Of a DNA stretch of 64,000 bases, positions 25,103-34,619 are shown in pieces; the first letter of the stretch is position 1; the number at the start of each line of letters is the position of its first letter. The notes below the pieces were generated by a model. It had not been told where the DNA came from, did not search any database, and was given only the letters and a program-made list of their open reading frames with translations. The DNA comes from Mucilaginibacter sp. SG564 (GTDB taxonomy: Bacteria; Bacteroidota; Bacteroidia; Sphingobacteriales; Sphingobacteriaceae): NCBI RefSeq assembly GCF_013149275.1, contig NZ_JABGNA010000001.1:186001-250000 (forward strand), given 5' to 3'. A program made the position numbers and the translations under genes.

Positions 25103-25416
25103 GCGTAAAAAAGACACTTTCCTGAACCAGGAACAAAAAATGCCTTAATGAATTACTTAAGGCGTTTTTTGCTCGTTTAGTGCCATTTGTTATTTACCTG
25201 TTCTTAGCTTTCCGGAAACGTTTGCGCATTTTTAGCTAAACTTCCTGTTCTTCTGTTCGCATTTATCTCTAATTTAGTTAACCAATTATAACCGCGAATA
25301 GCGCTTGATCATGACCTTTCCTGACTGCAAAAATAAGGCAGTCTAAACAAACTGGTTAAGCCCGGTTTTAGAGTTACAGTCGGTACGGTTAACCTAAAAA
25401 ACTAAGATTGATATTT
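25103..25416. other. Intergenic region upstream of the locus
   Basis: It holds the terminator of the phosphatase gene (25142-25170), then AT-rich sequence without a gene. A small hairpin GACTGC/GCAGTC (25323-25343) lies 74 bp before the sigma-factor ATG. No clear promoter match to TAnnTTTG is seen just upstream of the sigma gene. Confidence 0.5.
25142..25170 (+). terminator. Rho-independent terminator
   Basis: The stem GCCTTAA (25142-25148)/TTAAGGC (25157-25163), an 8-base loop, and six T residues follow the phosphatase stop codon by about 40 bp. An A-run precedes the stem. Confidence 0.85.
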
Positions 25417-25977
25417 ATGCCCGAAAAGTTTTCGATAACAGCATTTCAAAGTGGTGATATGGGAGCGTTCAATCACGTTTTTAACTTTTTTTACAAACGT
25501 GTATGTTTCTTTGCCGCCGGGATCGTTAATGAAAATTTCGTTGAAGATATTGTTCAGGATGCTTTTGTAAAATTATGGGAACGCCGGGGGAATTTTACCG
25601 ACTTGAATGTGATAAAGGCCTTTTTATATTTAACTACCAAAAATAGCTGCATTAATTCCTACAGGCACCAAAAGGTGGTTGATAAATTTGAAAACGCATT
25701 AGTAGAAACTATTGAACAACCCAATATCATCCATCAACTCATTGAAGCGGAGGTACTGGAAGAGGTGCAGCGGGCCGTCGAACAATTGCCACCAGGCTAT
25801 CGTAAGGTAATCTATCTCAGTTATTTTGAAGGACTAAGCAACCAGGAAACAGCCGATTACCTGCAGGTTTCTATCAATACCGTAAAAACTCAAAAAGTAC
25901 GCAGCCTGCGTATTCTGCGCGAAATACTAAAACACTCGCCAACTGCTATAGCATTGTTGATACATAAAGTACTGTGA
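25417..25977 (+). CDS. ECF sigma factor (FecI-like), module 1
   Basis: The 186-residue sigma-70-family factor of the extracytoplasmic type directs RNA polymerase to a dedicated promoter when released by its anti-sigma factor. Region 2 is visible in FVEDIVQDAFVKLWERRGN and region 4 in QLPPGYRKVIYLSYFEGLSN through SINTVKTQKVRSLRILREIL. The ATG at 25417 is preferred to a TTG three codons earlier. The FecR gene follows on the same strand, but after an unusually wide gap of 286 bp that contains a palindromic element. In this phylum such pairs control the SusC/SusD operon beside them. Confidence 0.95.
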   Translation: MPEKFSITAFQSGDMGAFNHVFNFFYKRVCFFAAGIVNENFVEDIVQDAFVKLWERRGNFTDLNVIKAFLYLTTKNSCINSYRHQKVVDKFENALVETIEQPNIIHQLIEAEVLEEVQRAVEQLPPGYRKVIYLSYFEGLSNQETADYLQVSINTVKTQKVRSLRILREILKHSPTAIALLIHKVL

Positions 25978-26047
25978 GTCAGTATGAAATATGGTGAGGT
26001 TTGAATAGGTATTCTCCTTACTTAATGGTATCCCGAATGCTTTATTT

Positions 26048-26157
26048 GTGGGTTTACACTATTTGCCCAATTTAATGTGTTTTTCATATTTAACTATCTT
26101 ATTTTCAATTAGTTAAATTTATGTAAGCCGTAAAAAGTGTAAACCATGTAAACCCAC
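26048..26157. repeat. 110-bp palindromic element, left copy
   Basis: The ends GTGGGTTTACA (26048-26058) and TGTAAACCCAC (26147-26157) are perfect inverted repeats. The right end is doubled (GTGTAAACC directly before ATGTAAACCCAC). The interior is AT-rich with TTTAACTA/TAGTTAAA arms. A related copy in the opposite orientation is at 57302-57415. This one separates the ECF sigma gene from its FecR gene. It codes for nothing and could be a MITE-like element or a binding or recombination site. Confidence 0.7.
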
Positions 26158-26263
26158 TTTTGTCAAAAAATGATCACATTTCTTAGCCTGGACTCACGTT
26201 TAAATAATTTTTTTTGAAAAGCTGTCACCCGTTGCGTAGCCATAGGTGTTTGTATAGTAACCA

Positions 26264-27448
26264 ATGGAAAAAACCGAACGCGATATTTATGTTGCCGGGC
26301 TTATCGGCAAATTGCTAAATGGTGATATTTCACCAGATGAGCATCTGTGGCTGGAAAATTGGATGGATGAAAGCGAAGATAACCGTGAACTGTTTAATAA
26401 GCTGACCGATCCTGATCACCTGGAGAAGCAACTGAAATATTGGAATACGATAGATAACAACGCGGCATGGCAAAAGCTACAAGGAAAGCTGGATGTAATA
26501 GAAACACCTCGGCGTTTTAAATACCTGTCGCTACTGAAATATGCAGCTGTAGTGTTATTGCTGCTTAGTGTTTCCTTTTTATTATACCGGGGAAATGAGC
26601 GGTCAGAGAAAAAGCAGGTTAATAAAATAGCACAAACCCCAATTAATCCCGGAAGCAATCATGCTATGTTGATACTGGATAATGGTCAAAAAGTAACCCT
26701 TAAAAAACACCAAAATATATCGCTGAGCGAAAAAGATGGTACAGCCGTATCTAATCAAAATGATGTGCTTACCTACAAACAAAATGGCCGTGATGCTGAT
26801 GCTGCGCAAACGCCTGCATTCAATACCATTATGGTTCCGAGGGGCGGAGAGTACCAGCTGATATTGGCCGATGGTTCAAAGGTTTGGATGAACTCGGCAT
26901 CTACCCTGAAATATCCCACTACTTTCATTGGAAAAGAACGCAAAGTTTACTTAACCGGCGAGGCTTATTTTGAAGTTGCAAAAAATACTGCCATGCCATT
27001 TATTGTAAAAACAAATAAGGCCGATGTACAGGTTTTAGGTACACACTTTAACGTAATGGCTTATGACGATGAGCTTAATTGTAAAACTACCTTGTTAGAG
27101 GGATCTGTAAGGGTTCAATCATCATCTGGTGTTAATGTGATCAAGCCGGGGCAACAGGCAATCATAAATAACCAGGGCCAGCAAAAAATAACAAGCGATA
27201 TCAATATAGAAGAGGAAATGGCCTGGAAAAATGGCTTCTTTATATTTAAAGATGCCGGTATCAAAGGGATTATGCAACAGGCTGCCCGGTGGTATGATCT
27301 GGATGTGGTTTACGAGGGCGATATCCCGGAAATTCAGTTTAGCGGCAAAATGTCGCGTAAGGTTGATTTTTATGGGTTTGTGAACATACTAAAGTACGCA
27401 GGCCTGCACTTCAATATCAAAGGAAAAACCGTAACCATAACTAAATAA
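26264..27448 (+). CDS. FecR-type anti-sigma factor, module 1
   Basis: The 394-residue single-pass inner-membrane protein holds the neighbouring ECF sigma factor inactive until the outer-membrane SusC signals. A cytoplasmic N-terminal part (residues 1-85, with NGDISPDEHLWLENWMDESE) is followed by a membrane helix YAAVVLLLLSVSFLLY (about 88-103). The periplasmic FecR domain comes next (about 190-290: TIMVPRGGEYQLILADGSKV, YLTGEAYFEVAKN, VQVLGTHFNVMAY). The C-terminal DUF4974-type domain that contacts the STN domain ends at KTVTITK (about 320-394). Its partner genes are the sigma factor upstream and SusC 258 bp downstream. Confidence 0.95.
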   Translation: MEKTERDIYVAGLIGKLLNGDISPDEHLWLENWMDESEDNRELFNKLTDPDHLEKQLKYWNTIDNNAAWQKLQGKLDVIETPRRFKYLSLLKYAAVVLLLLSVSFLLYRGNERSEKKQVNKIAQTPINPGSNHAMLILDNGQKVTLKKHQNISLSEKDGTAVSNQNDVLTYKQNGRDADAAQTPAFNTIMVPRGGEYQLILADGSKVWMNSASTLKYPTTFIGKERKVYLTGEAYFEVAKNTAMPFIVKTNKADVQVLGTHFNVMAYDDELNCKTTLLEGSVRVQSSSGVNVIKPGQQAIINNQGQQKITSDINIEEEMAWKNGFFIFKDAGIKGIMQQAARWYDLDVVYEGDIPEIQFSGKMSRKVDFYGFVNILKYAGLHFNIKGKTVTITK

Positions 27449-27706
27449 CAGATCGGTGTGTGAGAAGACAGATCTGTTTACGAGAGCATTTAACCAATTA
27501 TTCAACTTAAATTAAGAACGATGAACGAACAAATACCTGCTACACCTTAAGAAATACAGGGCACAGTTACGCGGCCCGTTTCACACATTTTTAACGATGA
27601 TAAAAACCGGAGAGTGCTGGAACACTCACCCGGTTATATCTGGGCAAACCAATTATTGCTGACCGCATAATTGAAAATTCGAGTCTAACCCAAACTGTAC
27701 AAAAGT
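27449..27706 (+). other. Leader region between FecR and SusC, module 1
   Basis: The 258-bp gap has no convincing gene. CAGATC/GATCTG arms lie near 27450-27477, and a stronger imperfect hairpin pairs 27605-27616 (AACCGGAGAGTG) with 27623-27635. Two tiny start-to-stop frames exist (9 and 21 codons) without support. A structured mRNA leader upstream of SusC is likely. Confidence 0.4.
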
Positions 27707-30700
27707 ATGAAATTCATTTCTAAGTCCACGCCGGGCAAGTGGCCGGCTATAACTAAAATTTTATTGGTTATGAAACTGATTGCCATTATAATGATTGCCT
27801 TTTTTACCAGTGTAAGCGCAAGAAGTTTGAGCCAAACTGTAACGCTGCACGAAAAAAATGTAAGCATCAAAACCGTCCTGGAATCTATTGAAAAGCAAAG
27901 CGGCTATCAGCTGATCTATGTAAACGTAAAACAGGATATAGCACGCATCCACATAAAAAATATCGACCTGGAACATGTAAAGGTGGAGGACGCCTTAAAT
28001 ACATGCTTTAAGGATCAGCCCATCACTTATAAGATCATCCAGGGCACCATTGTAATCAAGCAAAAAGAAGCCGAGGCTAAAACAGATATAAAGGTCAGCA
28101 TTGATGTTCAGGGTAAGGTTGTTGATGATAAAGGACAACCCTTAATTGGTGTCAACATAAAAGTAAAAGGATCAGTAACTGGTACTATAACCGATGTGCA
28201 GGGGCACTATGCTATAAAAGTACCAGATGAGCAGGCGGTGCTGGTATTTTCCTATGTTAGTTTTGAAACAAGGGAAATAACGGTTGGCAGCCAAACAACC
28301 ATCAATATTACTTTGAAAGATGCTACTAATAACCTGAACGAGGTTGTAGTAGTTGGATACGGAACCCAAAAGAAAGCTGATTTGACCGGCGCGGTGGCCA
28401 CCGTTACAGGTACGGAGCTAAACAAAAGGGTAGCTACCGATCCAACCCAGCTCTTACAAGGTAAATTACCAGGCTTATCTGTTGTGCAGGGGTCTGGTGA
28501 GGCTGGTAATGAGGGTACAACCCTGCGGATAAGGGGTAACGGAACTTTTAGCGGTGCGGGTAATGCGCCATTTGTTATTATTGACGGTTTACCGGGAAGC
28601 CTAACCGCCCTTGATCCGCAAAATATTGAATCGGTAACGGTGTTGAAAGACGCGGCATCTGCATCTATTTACGGTACCCGTGCGGCCAACGGTGTGATAT
28701 TGGTTACTACCAAACAAGGTAAAGAAGGTAAAGTGCAGCTTTCCTATGATTATAACCTGGGGATAACCCGCGCAACGGCTTTGCCCGAAAACCTGATCTA
28801 TAATTCGGTGCAGTACATGACCTTATGGAATCAGGCCGCTACCAATTCAAACTACCCCAACAAATTTACCGATGCGCAGATAGCATTGTATCAAAATCCT
28901 TCAGACCCTAAATTGTATCCTAACTATAACTGGCTGGATGCTATTTTTCGAACCGTAAACGTACAAACACATCACATTGGCATAACCGGCGGCAGCAACG
29001 GCACAACCTTTAACGTGGGCTTAGGTTTTGTTGACCAGCCCGATGTCATGCTGGGATACTATTATAAAAAATACAATTTACAGGCTAACCTGAATTCTAA
29101 ACTTAATAAATGGGCAACATTTGGATCAAATATTACTTTAAACTATAGCGAACGGGGGTATACCTCAAGAGGAAGTCAGGATCAATTCCTGTCGGCACTA
29201 TCACAAACACCATTATACGGCCCCATTTTGCCTGATGGCAGCGGACGTTACACCAATTCGGTATTCCCAAGCGTACAAACCCCCAATAAAAACCCGATAG
29301 CAATTGCGCAGAACGCTATTAATAAGCAAAATGATTATTATGTACAAAGCAGTTTCTACCTCAATATACGCTTATTAAAAGGCCTGGAATGGCGTACCAA
29401 CGCGGGTTTTAACTTTGATTTTAACAAAACCACCGATTTTAAACCTGTAATTAATCAGTACAATTGGTTTGCCAAGCCCACTGATGCCCCCGAGCGCACA
29501 CTTGACGTAAACGGACAGGGTATCGATGTAACCGATAATAATACCTTTTACCCAATCGCTTACACCCAGCTTACCTATAGCAAATCGATCAATAATTCAC
29601 ACAATTTCAAATTGCTGGCTGGTACCCAGGTAGAGTATAACAAATCACAAAATTTAGAAGGTATCCGCAACCTGCCTTTTGCTACCAACACGCTGCAGGA
29701 AATTGATGCCGGACCGGTTGCTTCGCAGCTAAACAACGGAACCAGCAATATTTACGCCCTGCACTCATACTATGGCCGGTTTAACTATGATTACCAGGAG
29801 AAATACCTGTTAGAGGCCAATGCCCGCTATGACGCCTCATCGCGTTTTCCAGCGAATAACAGGTGGGCATTTTTTCCGTCGGTGTCTGTAGGATGGGTGG
29901 CTACCAAAGAGAAATTCCTGACCAATGTGACCTGGTTAAGCAACCTGAAACTCCGGGCTTCTTTGGGTAACCTCGGTAATCAGAATATCGGCAATTATCC
30001 TTACCAGGAAACCTATAACTTTAAAAGCTATTACAATAACAAAACCAGCTATGCTTATCCATTTTCGGGCAGCACGGTTACCAGCGGCGTAGTTAATAAC
30101 TCATTGACCAACCCCGCTATCAAATGGGAAACAACCCGTGTATTTGATCTGGGTACCGATATAGCAGTGTTTAACAATAAGCTGAGCTTTTCCTTCGATT
30201 GGTATAACAAGTTAACCTCTGGTATTCTCGAAAATGCCGCACCCCTTACCCCTTTATACTTCGGGTTGAGCGCACCGACCATCAATTATGGTAAAATGAA
30301 AAATACCGGTATTGAGGCTTCATTTCAATATAATGATCGATTTGGTAAGGTCGGTTTCACCTTTGGCGGAACTATACAAGCTAATAAAAACACGTTGGTA
30401 TCATATGGTGCTCCTGCTATCAACACCGGTACCAATACCATTAACCAGGAAGGCCAACCTTATGGGAGTTTTTATATGCTAAAGTATGTGGGAATATTTC
30501 AATCGGCAGAAGAGATCGCCAACTCACCTAAGCAACAATACAATCCTCAACCGGGGTATATCAAATATGCCGACACCAATAACGATGGCAAGGTTGATGA
30601 TAATGACCGTGTAATTGTACCAGGCGCTTATCCCAAATTTGATTATTCTTTTAACACTGGTGCCACCTGGAATAATTTTGATCTGACCGTTTTCTTTTAT

Positions 30701-31120
30701 GGTTCATATGGTCAAAAGCTATATGTAAATGGGTGGGGTATACAACCATTTAACCAGGGTTCGCCGCCGCCAAGCGAGTGGCTGAATGCCTGGACACCCA
30801 CTAACCACAGTACCACTATGCCTATGGTTTATGTATTGGGTCAGGGTAATATCAGCAGTAATGCCAATACAGCATCTACCTATTATTTAAAAGATGCTTC
30901 TTTCCTGCGATTAAAGAATGTTCAGTTAGGGTATAATCTGCCAAAGAATTTTGCTAACCGCCTGTTCATGTCAGGTTTACGCATCTATTTTGCCGGGGAT
31001 AACCTGTTTACGTTCACCAAGTTCCCTGGGCTTGATCCGGAGAGGGTGGCTTCCAACACACGATTTGTTACGCACCCGCAAAACCAGGTTTATTCTTTTG
31101 GGATAAAGGCTACATTTTAA
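27707..31120 (+). CDS. SusC/RagA TonB-dependent outer-membrane transporter with STN domain, module 1
   Basis: The 1137-residue outer-membrane barrel imports oligosaccharides using TonB energy. An exported N-terminus is followed by an STN signalling domain (residues about 45-120, KTVLESIEKQSGYQLIYVNV), which talks to FecR. A CarboxypepD_reg-like domain follows (about 135-205, VQGKVVDDKGQPLIGVNIKV). The SusC signature LNEVVVVGYGTQKKADLTGA marks the start of the plug, and VTVLKDAASASIYGTRAANG is the classic plug motif. The rest is a 22-strand-type barrel that ends in an aromatic residue (GIKATF). SusD begins 17 bp downstream. Confidence 0.97.
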   Translation: MKFISKSTPGKWPAITKILLVMKLIAIIMIAFFTSVSARSLSQTVTLHEKNVSIKTVLESIEKQSGYQLIYVNVKQDIARIHIKNIDLEHVKVEDALNTCFKDQPITYKIIQGTIVIKQKEAEAKTDIKVSIDVQGKVVDDKGQPLIGVNIKVKGSVTGTITDVQGHYAIKVPDEQAVLVFSYVSFETREITVGSQTTINITLKDATNNLNEVVVVGYGTQKKADLTGAVATVTGTELNKRVATDPTQLLQGKLPGLSVVQGSGEAGNEGTTLRIRGNGTFSGAGNAPFVIIDGLPGSLTALDPQNIESVTVLKDAASASIYGTRAANGVILVTTKQGKEGKVQLSYDYNLGITRATALPENLIYNSVQYMTLWNQAATNSNYPNKFTDAQIALYQNPSDPKLYPNYNWLDAIFRTVNVQTHHIGITGGSNGTTFNVGLGFVDQPDVMLGYYYKKYNLQANLNSKLNKWATFGSNITLNYSERGYTSRGSQDQFLSALSQTPLYGPILPDGSGRYTNSVFPSVQTPNKNPIAIAQNAINKQNDYYVQSSFYLNIRLLKGLEWRTNAGFNFDFNKTTDFKPVINQYNWFAKPTDAPERTLDVNGQGIDVTDNNTFYPIAYTQLTYSKSINNSHNFKLLAGTQVEYNKSQNLEGIRNLPFATNTLQEIDAGPVASQLNNGTSNIYALHSYYGRFNYDYQEKYLLEANARYDASSRFPANNRWAFFPSVSVGWVATKEKFLTNVTWLSNLKLRASLGNLGNQNIGNYPYQETYNFKSYYNNKTSYAYPFSGSTVTSGVVNNSLTNPAIKWETTRVFDLGTDIAVFNNKLSFSFDWYNKLTSGILENAAPLTPLYFGLSAPTINYGKMKNTGIEASFQYNDRFGKVGFTFGGTIQANKNTLVSYGAPAINTGTNTINQEGQPYGSFYMLKYVGIFQSAEEIANSPKQQYNPQPGYIKYADTNNDGKVDDNDRVIVPGAYPKFDYSFNTGATWNNFDLTVFFYGSYGQKLYVNGWGIQPFNQGSPPPSEWLNAWTPTNHSTTMPMVYVLGQGNISSNANTASTYYLKDASFLRLKNVQLGYNLPKNFANRLFMSGLRIYFAGDNLFTFTKFPGLDPERVASNTRFVTHPQNQVYSFGIKATF

Positions 31121-31137
31121 ACTTATTTATCAAAATA

Positions 31138-32670
31138 ATGATGAAAACAGCAGTAAAATATTTGATGATCTTTTTGATGGCAACCCTATTATTTGCCTGT
31201 AAAAAGAACCTTTTAGATCAGAACCCTCCTGCAGACATAGGCAGCGGGGTATACTGGAAAACACAGAACGACGCCGATCTTGCGCTATCGGGTATTTATA
31301 GTTTTTTTATACAGGGCTTTAATTACACCTCTTCAACCAATACGGGTCAGGGTTTTGGAGCAGGTACACCTTACTGGGAAAGCCTGAGCGACAATGCCTA
31401 TAGCGGCGCATACTCTAATATTGCTCAGGGGGCTATTACGCCAACCGTAGGTGGTTTGCAATCCGATGCCTATACCACATCGTACCGGGCTATACAGGCT
31501 TGTAATACTTTTCTGGATAATGTGCGGAAAATCAATCTGCCATCGCAAACGCTGTATCAATACATAGCCGAAGTACGGTTTGTGCGGGCTTACTGGTATT
31601 TTTTGCTTACCCAGTTATATGGCGATGTGGTACTGTCTACCCACCAGATAAACATTAACCCGGCAAATTCACAAATGGGCAGAACGCCTAAAGCTGTAGT
31701 GATTGATACCATACTCAGCGATCTAAACTTTGCCGTTAATAACCTGCCCAATACGGCTTATAGCGGCCATGCGGTTAAAGGTTCGGCTTTGGGTTATATT
31801 GTAAAGGTATACATGGCGAATCGCCAATACCAGCAGGCTGCTACTGTTGCCAATGCGATCATAGCTGACGGGAAATTCAGCATTTATACCGGTGGTTATA
31901 AGGGTTTGTTCTTAAAACCAGGGCAAAATAACAATCCCGAGATCATGTTTTCGGGCAGATACCAGGTTCCTACTGCATTTAGCCCGGCTGATTATTTGTA
32001 CACCTACAGCTCCAGTTTTCAGCCTTTGGGCTATCTGGTTGATGATTATGAATGCACAGACGGCTTGCCTATTAGCACATCACCATTATATAAACCGGCA
32101 ACACCATATGCCAATCGCGATCCACGGTTACTCGCTACCATATTAACTCCGGGTGTTTTGTACAAGGGAGGGATACCCTTTGTTCCTGCTGCCATAGGCG
32201 CTACGGCCGGATTCCTGAACAAAAAAGGTGTTGACTCAACACGGGCAACCGTTATCGGTACACAAAGCGACCAGGATTGGGTGTATCTTCGATATGCCGA
32301 TGTTTTGCTGATGTATGCCGAAGCCAAAAATGAGGTTTCAGGTCCTGATGCCAGTGTTTATGCGGCTATTAATGCTGTTCGTACACGGCCTGGCGTAAAC
32401 ATGCCTGCTATACCTAATGGACTTTCACAGGCCGACATGCGTACCCGCATACGGCATGAACGGCGGATTGAACTGGCTTTGGAAGGTCAGCGGTATTTCG
32501 ATCTGAAAAGATGGGGGCTCGACAGGGTAATCATACCAACCATCAAAGACCCCAACGCAGCCCAGCGCACATTCCCGCTGCGTGATACCATATGGCCGGT
32601 GCCACAAACCGAGATAGATATAGCCAAAGCGGTGGGTAATACGGCATTTAAACAAACACCAGGCTATTAA
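31138..32670 (+). CDS. SusD/RagB outer-membrane glycan-binding lipoprotein, module 1
   Basis: The 510-residue lipoprotein forms the lid on SusC and binds the glycan at the cell surface. The signal ends in LLFAC, giving a lipidated Cys near residue 21. Helical TPR-like parts include AEVRFVRAYWYFLLTQLYGD, a SusD signature. The C-terminal RagB/SusD domain has YLRYADVLLMYAEAKNEV and RRIELALEGQRYFDLKRWG. It is co-transcribed with SusC (17-bp gap) and followed by GH97 after 30 bp. The bound glycan cannot be predicted from the sequence. Confidence 0.96.
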   Translation: MMKTAVKYLMIFLMATLLFACKKNLLDQNPPADIGSGVYWKTQNDADLALSGIYSFFIQGFNYTSSTNTGQGFGAGTPYWESLSDNAYSGAYSNIAQGAITPTVGGLQSDAYTTSYRAIQACNTFLDNVRKINLPSQTLYQYIAEVRFVRAYWYFLLTQLYGDVVLSTHQININPANSQMGRTPKAVVIDTILSDLNFAVNNLPNTAYSGHAVKGSALGYIVKVYMANRQYQQAATVANAIIADGKFSIYTGGYKGLFLKPGQNNNPEIMFSGRYQVPTAFSPADYLYTYSSSFQPLGYLVDDYECTDGLPISTSPLYKPATPYANRDPRLLATILTPGVLYKGGIPFVPAAIGATAGFLNKKGVDSTRATVIGTQSDQDWVYLRYADVLLMYAEAKNEVSGPDASVYAAINAVRTRPGVNMPAIPNGLSQADMRTRIRHERRIELALEGQRYFDLKRWGLDRVIIPTIKDPNAAQRTFPLRDTIWPVPQTEIDIAKAVGNTAFKQTPGY

Positions 32671-32700
32671 CCCAGATACAATTATCATCAGAAAACATCA

Positions 32701-34599
32701 ATGACAACTAAATATCAATTTAAAATAGTTATGAGCCTGATAATCCTGCTTATAACTTGCCCCCCTGTATTGTTTGCCCTGGGTAATGTTATTGTTTATA
32801 GTCCCGATAAGCAGGTGCGTTTAGAAGTATTTAATAAAGCAGGGGCTTTATCTTATAATATTCAATACAAAAACAAAGCGGTTATCAATGCTTCAGCTTT
32901 ACATATCAGTGTTGATAAAAGCGTGCTCACTAACCATGCCACCATTACCGGAAACTCCACATACAGCATAAATGAAAGCTATCCATGGTATGGCGCACAC
33001 TCCTTAGCTGTTAATCATTTTAATGGTGCAAAAATAAAGCTCCAGCATGGTAAGATCAGCTATCAGCTTGATGTTCGGGTATTTAATGATGCGGCTGCTT
33101 TTAGCTTTATTATACCGGGGAATAAAAATGATAAGCGTATCCCTGATGAAACTACAGAGTTTAATGTGCCTGCCGGTAGTACCATCTGGTATCATGATCT
33201 GAACGGTCATTATGAAGGGCAGCATACAAAAAAATCTATAGATTCGATAAGTGCCGGGCAATGGATAGCGCCGCCTGCTACTTTTAAACTGCCAGGTAAT
33301 GCAGGTTATGCTTCTATTACCGAAGCTGATCTGAAAAACTATGCAGGTATGGCTTTGCAATCGGCAGGGCAAGGAAAACTGGTTTTACAACTGGCAGATC
33401 ATCACCCGATCTCCCATCCTTATGAATTGAGGTATAGTAAAGACGATATAGCGCGGGTGTCCAAACCGGCGGCAATCAACGGTACCATTACTACGCCATG
33501 GCGTGTGGTTATGATAGGCTCAGATCTGAATACGCTGGTTAATTGTGATGCCGTACATAATTTGTGCCCGCCGCCTGATAAAAAATACTTTCCCGACGGA
33601 ATCCTTACCTCATGGATAAAACCGGGGCGAGCCGTATGGCAATACCTGGATGGTGCAGGCGATAAAACTGTGAATAACATGAAAGAATATTCACGCCTGG
33701 CAGCCGAACTGGGTTTTGAACATAATATACTCGAAGGTTTTTGGGAAAAATGGAGCGATGATGAAATCAAAGACCTGACAAGCTATTCCAAACAAAAAGG
33801 AGTGGACATATGGGTATGGATGCACTCCAAAGACCTTCGAGATGCCTCGTTAAGACAGGCGAAGTTCAAACGTTGTCATGATTTAGGTATCAGCGGATTA
33901 AAGATCGATTTCTTTGATAACGAAGCTAAAGAAGTAGTCGACTTGTACCAGGATATCTTAATGGAGACCGCGCAATTACATTTAATGGTTGATTTTCATG
34001 GATCCAATAAGCCAACCGGTCAGCTACGTACATGGCCAAATGAACTGACACGCGAAGCAGTCAAAGGTATGGAATCGAGCAGACTGGCTGATAGGGCAAC
34101 GCATAGCACAACGCTACCATTTACGCGTTTTTTAGCTGGACCGGCGGAGTATACACCTGTGCATTTTGGAGAGCGCCGTAAAAACACCACCTGGACAAAT
34201 CAGATTGCAAGCGCTGTTATTTTAACAGCCCCGGTATTAACCTATGCTGCCAGTCCGCAGCATTTGCTGGAGAACCCCGGAGGGGATATCATCAAAAGTA
34301 TTCCATCCACCTGGAATGAAACCATTGTGTTGCAGCCATCGGCAATAGGGGAACTGGCCGTTTTTGCCCGCAGAAAAGGCAATACCTGGTTTTTAGCCGT
34401 TATGAACGGAGCCCAGCCAAAAAATATTCAAATATCACTTAGCTTTTTGAAAGCTTCGGCTAAATGCTCAAGCCTTACTGACGATCCGGATAATACAGGA
34501 GCTTTAAAAACGCAAAACTCAGTAGTAAAACCTACCGACGTAGTATCATTGAGCTTAGGTACAGGGGGCGGATATGTGGCCAGGTTTAATCTGCAATAA
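32701..34599 (+). CDS. GH97-family glycosidase, retaining (alpha-galactosidase-like) type
   Basis: The 632-residue exported enzyme has the GH97 layout: an N-terminal beta-super-sandwich, a (beta/alpha)8 barrel (about 300-540) and a C-terminal beta domain. GH97 contains two mechanistic groups. The inverting alpha-glucosidases (SusB) lack an Asp on strand 4, while the retaining alpha-galactosidase group has one. Here GLKIDFFDN gives Asp403 at that place, MVDFHGSNKPTGQLRTWPN follows, and REAVKGMES offers Glu452 as acid/base. I therefore predict a retaining alpha-galactosidase-like activity. It lies between SusD and a GATase-like protein in module 1. Confidence 0.9.
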   Translation: MTTKYQFKIVMSLIILLITCPPVLFALGNVIVYSPDKQVRLEVFNKAGALSYNIQYKNKAVINASALHISVDKSVLTNHATITGNSTYSINESYPWYGAHSLAVNHFNGAKIKLQHGKISYQLDVRVFNDAAAFSFIIPGNKNDKRIPDETTEFNVPAGSTIWYHDLNGHYEGQHTKKSIDSISAGQWIAPPATFKLPGNAGYASITEADLKNYAGMALQSAGQGKLVLQLADHHPISHPYELRYSKDDIARVSKPAAINGTITTPWRVVMIGSDLNTLVNCDAVHNLCPPPDKKYFPDGILTSWIKPGRAVWQYLDGAGDKTVNNMKEYSRLAAELGFEHNILEGFWEKWSDDEIKDLTSYSKQKGVDIWVWMHSKDLRDASLRQAKFKRCHDLGISGLKIDFFDNEAKEVVDLYQDILMETAQLHLMVDFHGSNKPTGQLRTWPNELTREAVKGMESSRLADRATHSTTLPFTRFLAGPAEYTPVHFGERRKNTTWTNQIASAVILTAPVLTYAASPQHLLENPGGDIIKSIPSTWNETIVLQPSAIGELAVFARRKGNTWFLAVMNGAQPKNIQISLSFLKASAKCSSLTDDPDNTGALKTQNSVVKPTDVVSLSLGTGGGYVARFNLQ

Positions 34600-34619
34600 T
34601 TGATCACAAATTAAAAAAT

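Noticed and set aside
26048..26157. CRISPR-like repeat from the duplicated TGTAAACC ends
   Set aside because: Only two units per copy, no regular spacers and no cas genes.
27523..27666. Two tiny frames (9 and 21 codons) in the FecR-SusC leader as leader peptides
   Set aside because: No ribosome site, no codon bias or repeat of regulatory codons; chance is enough.
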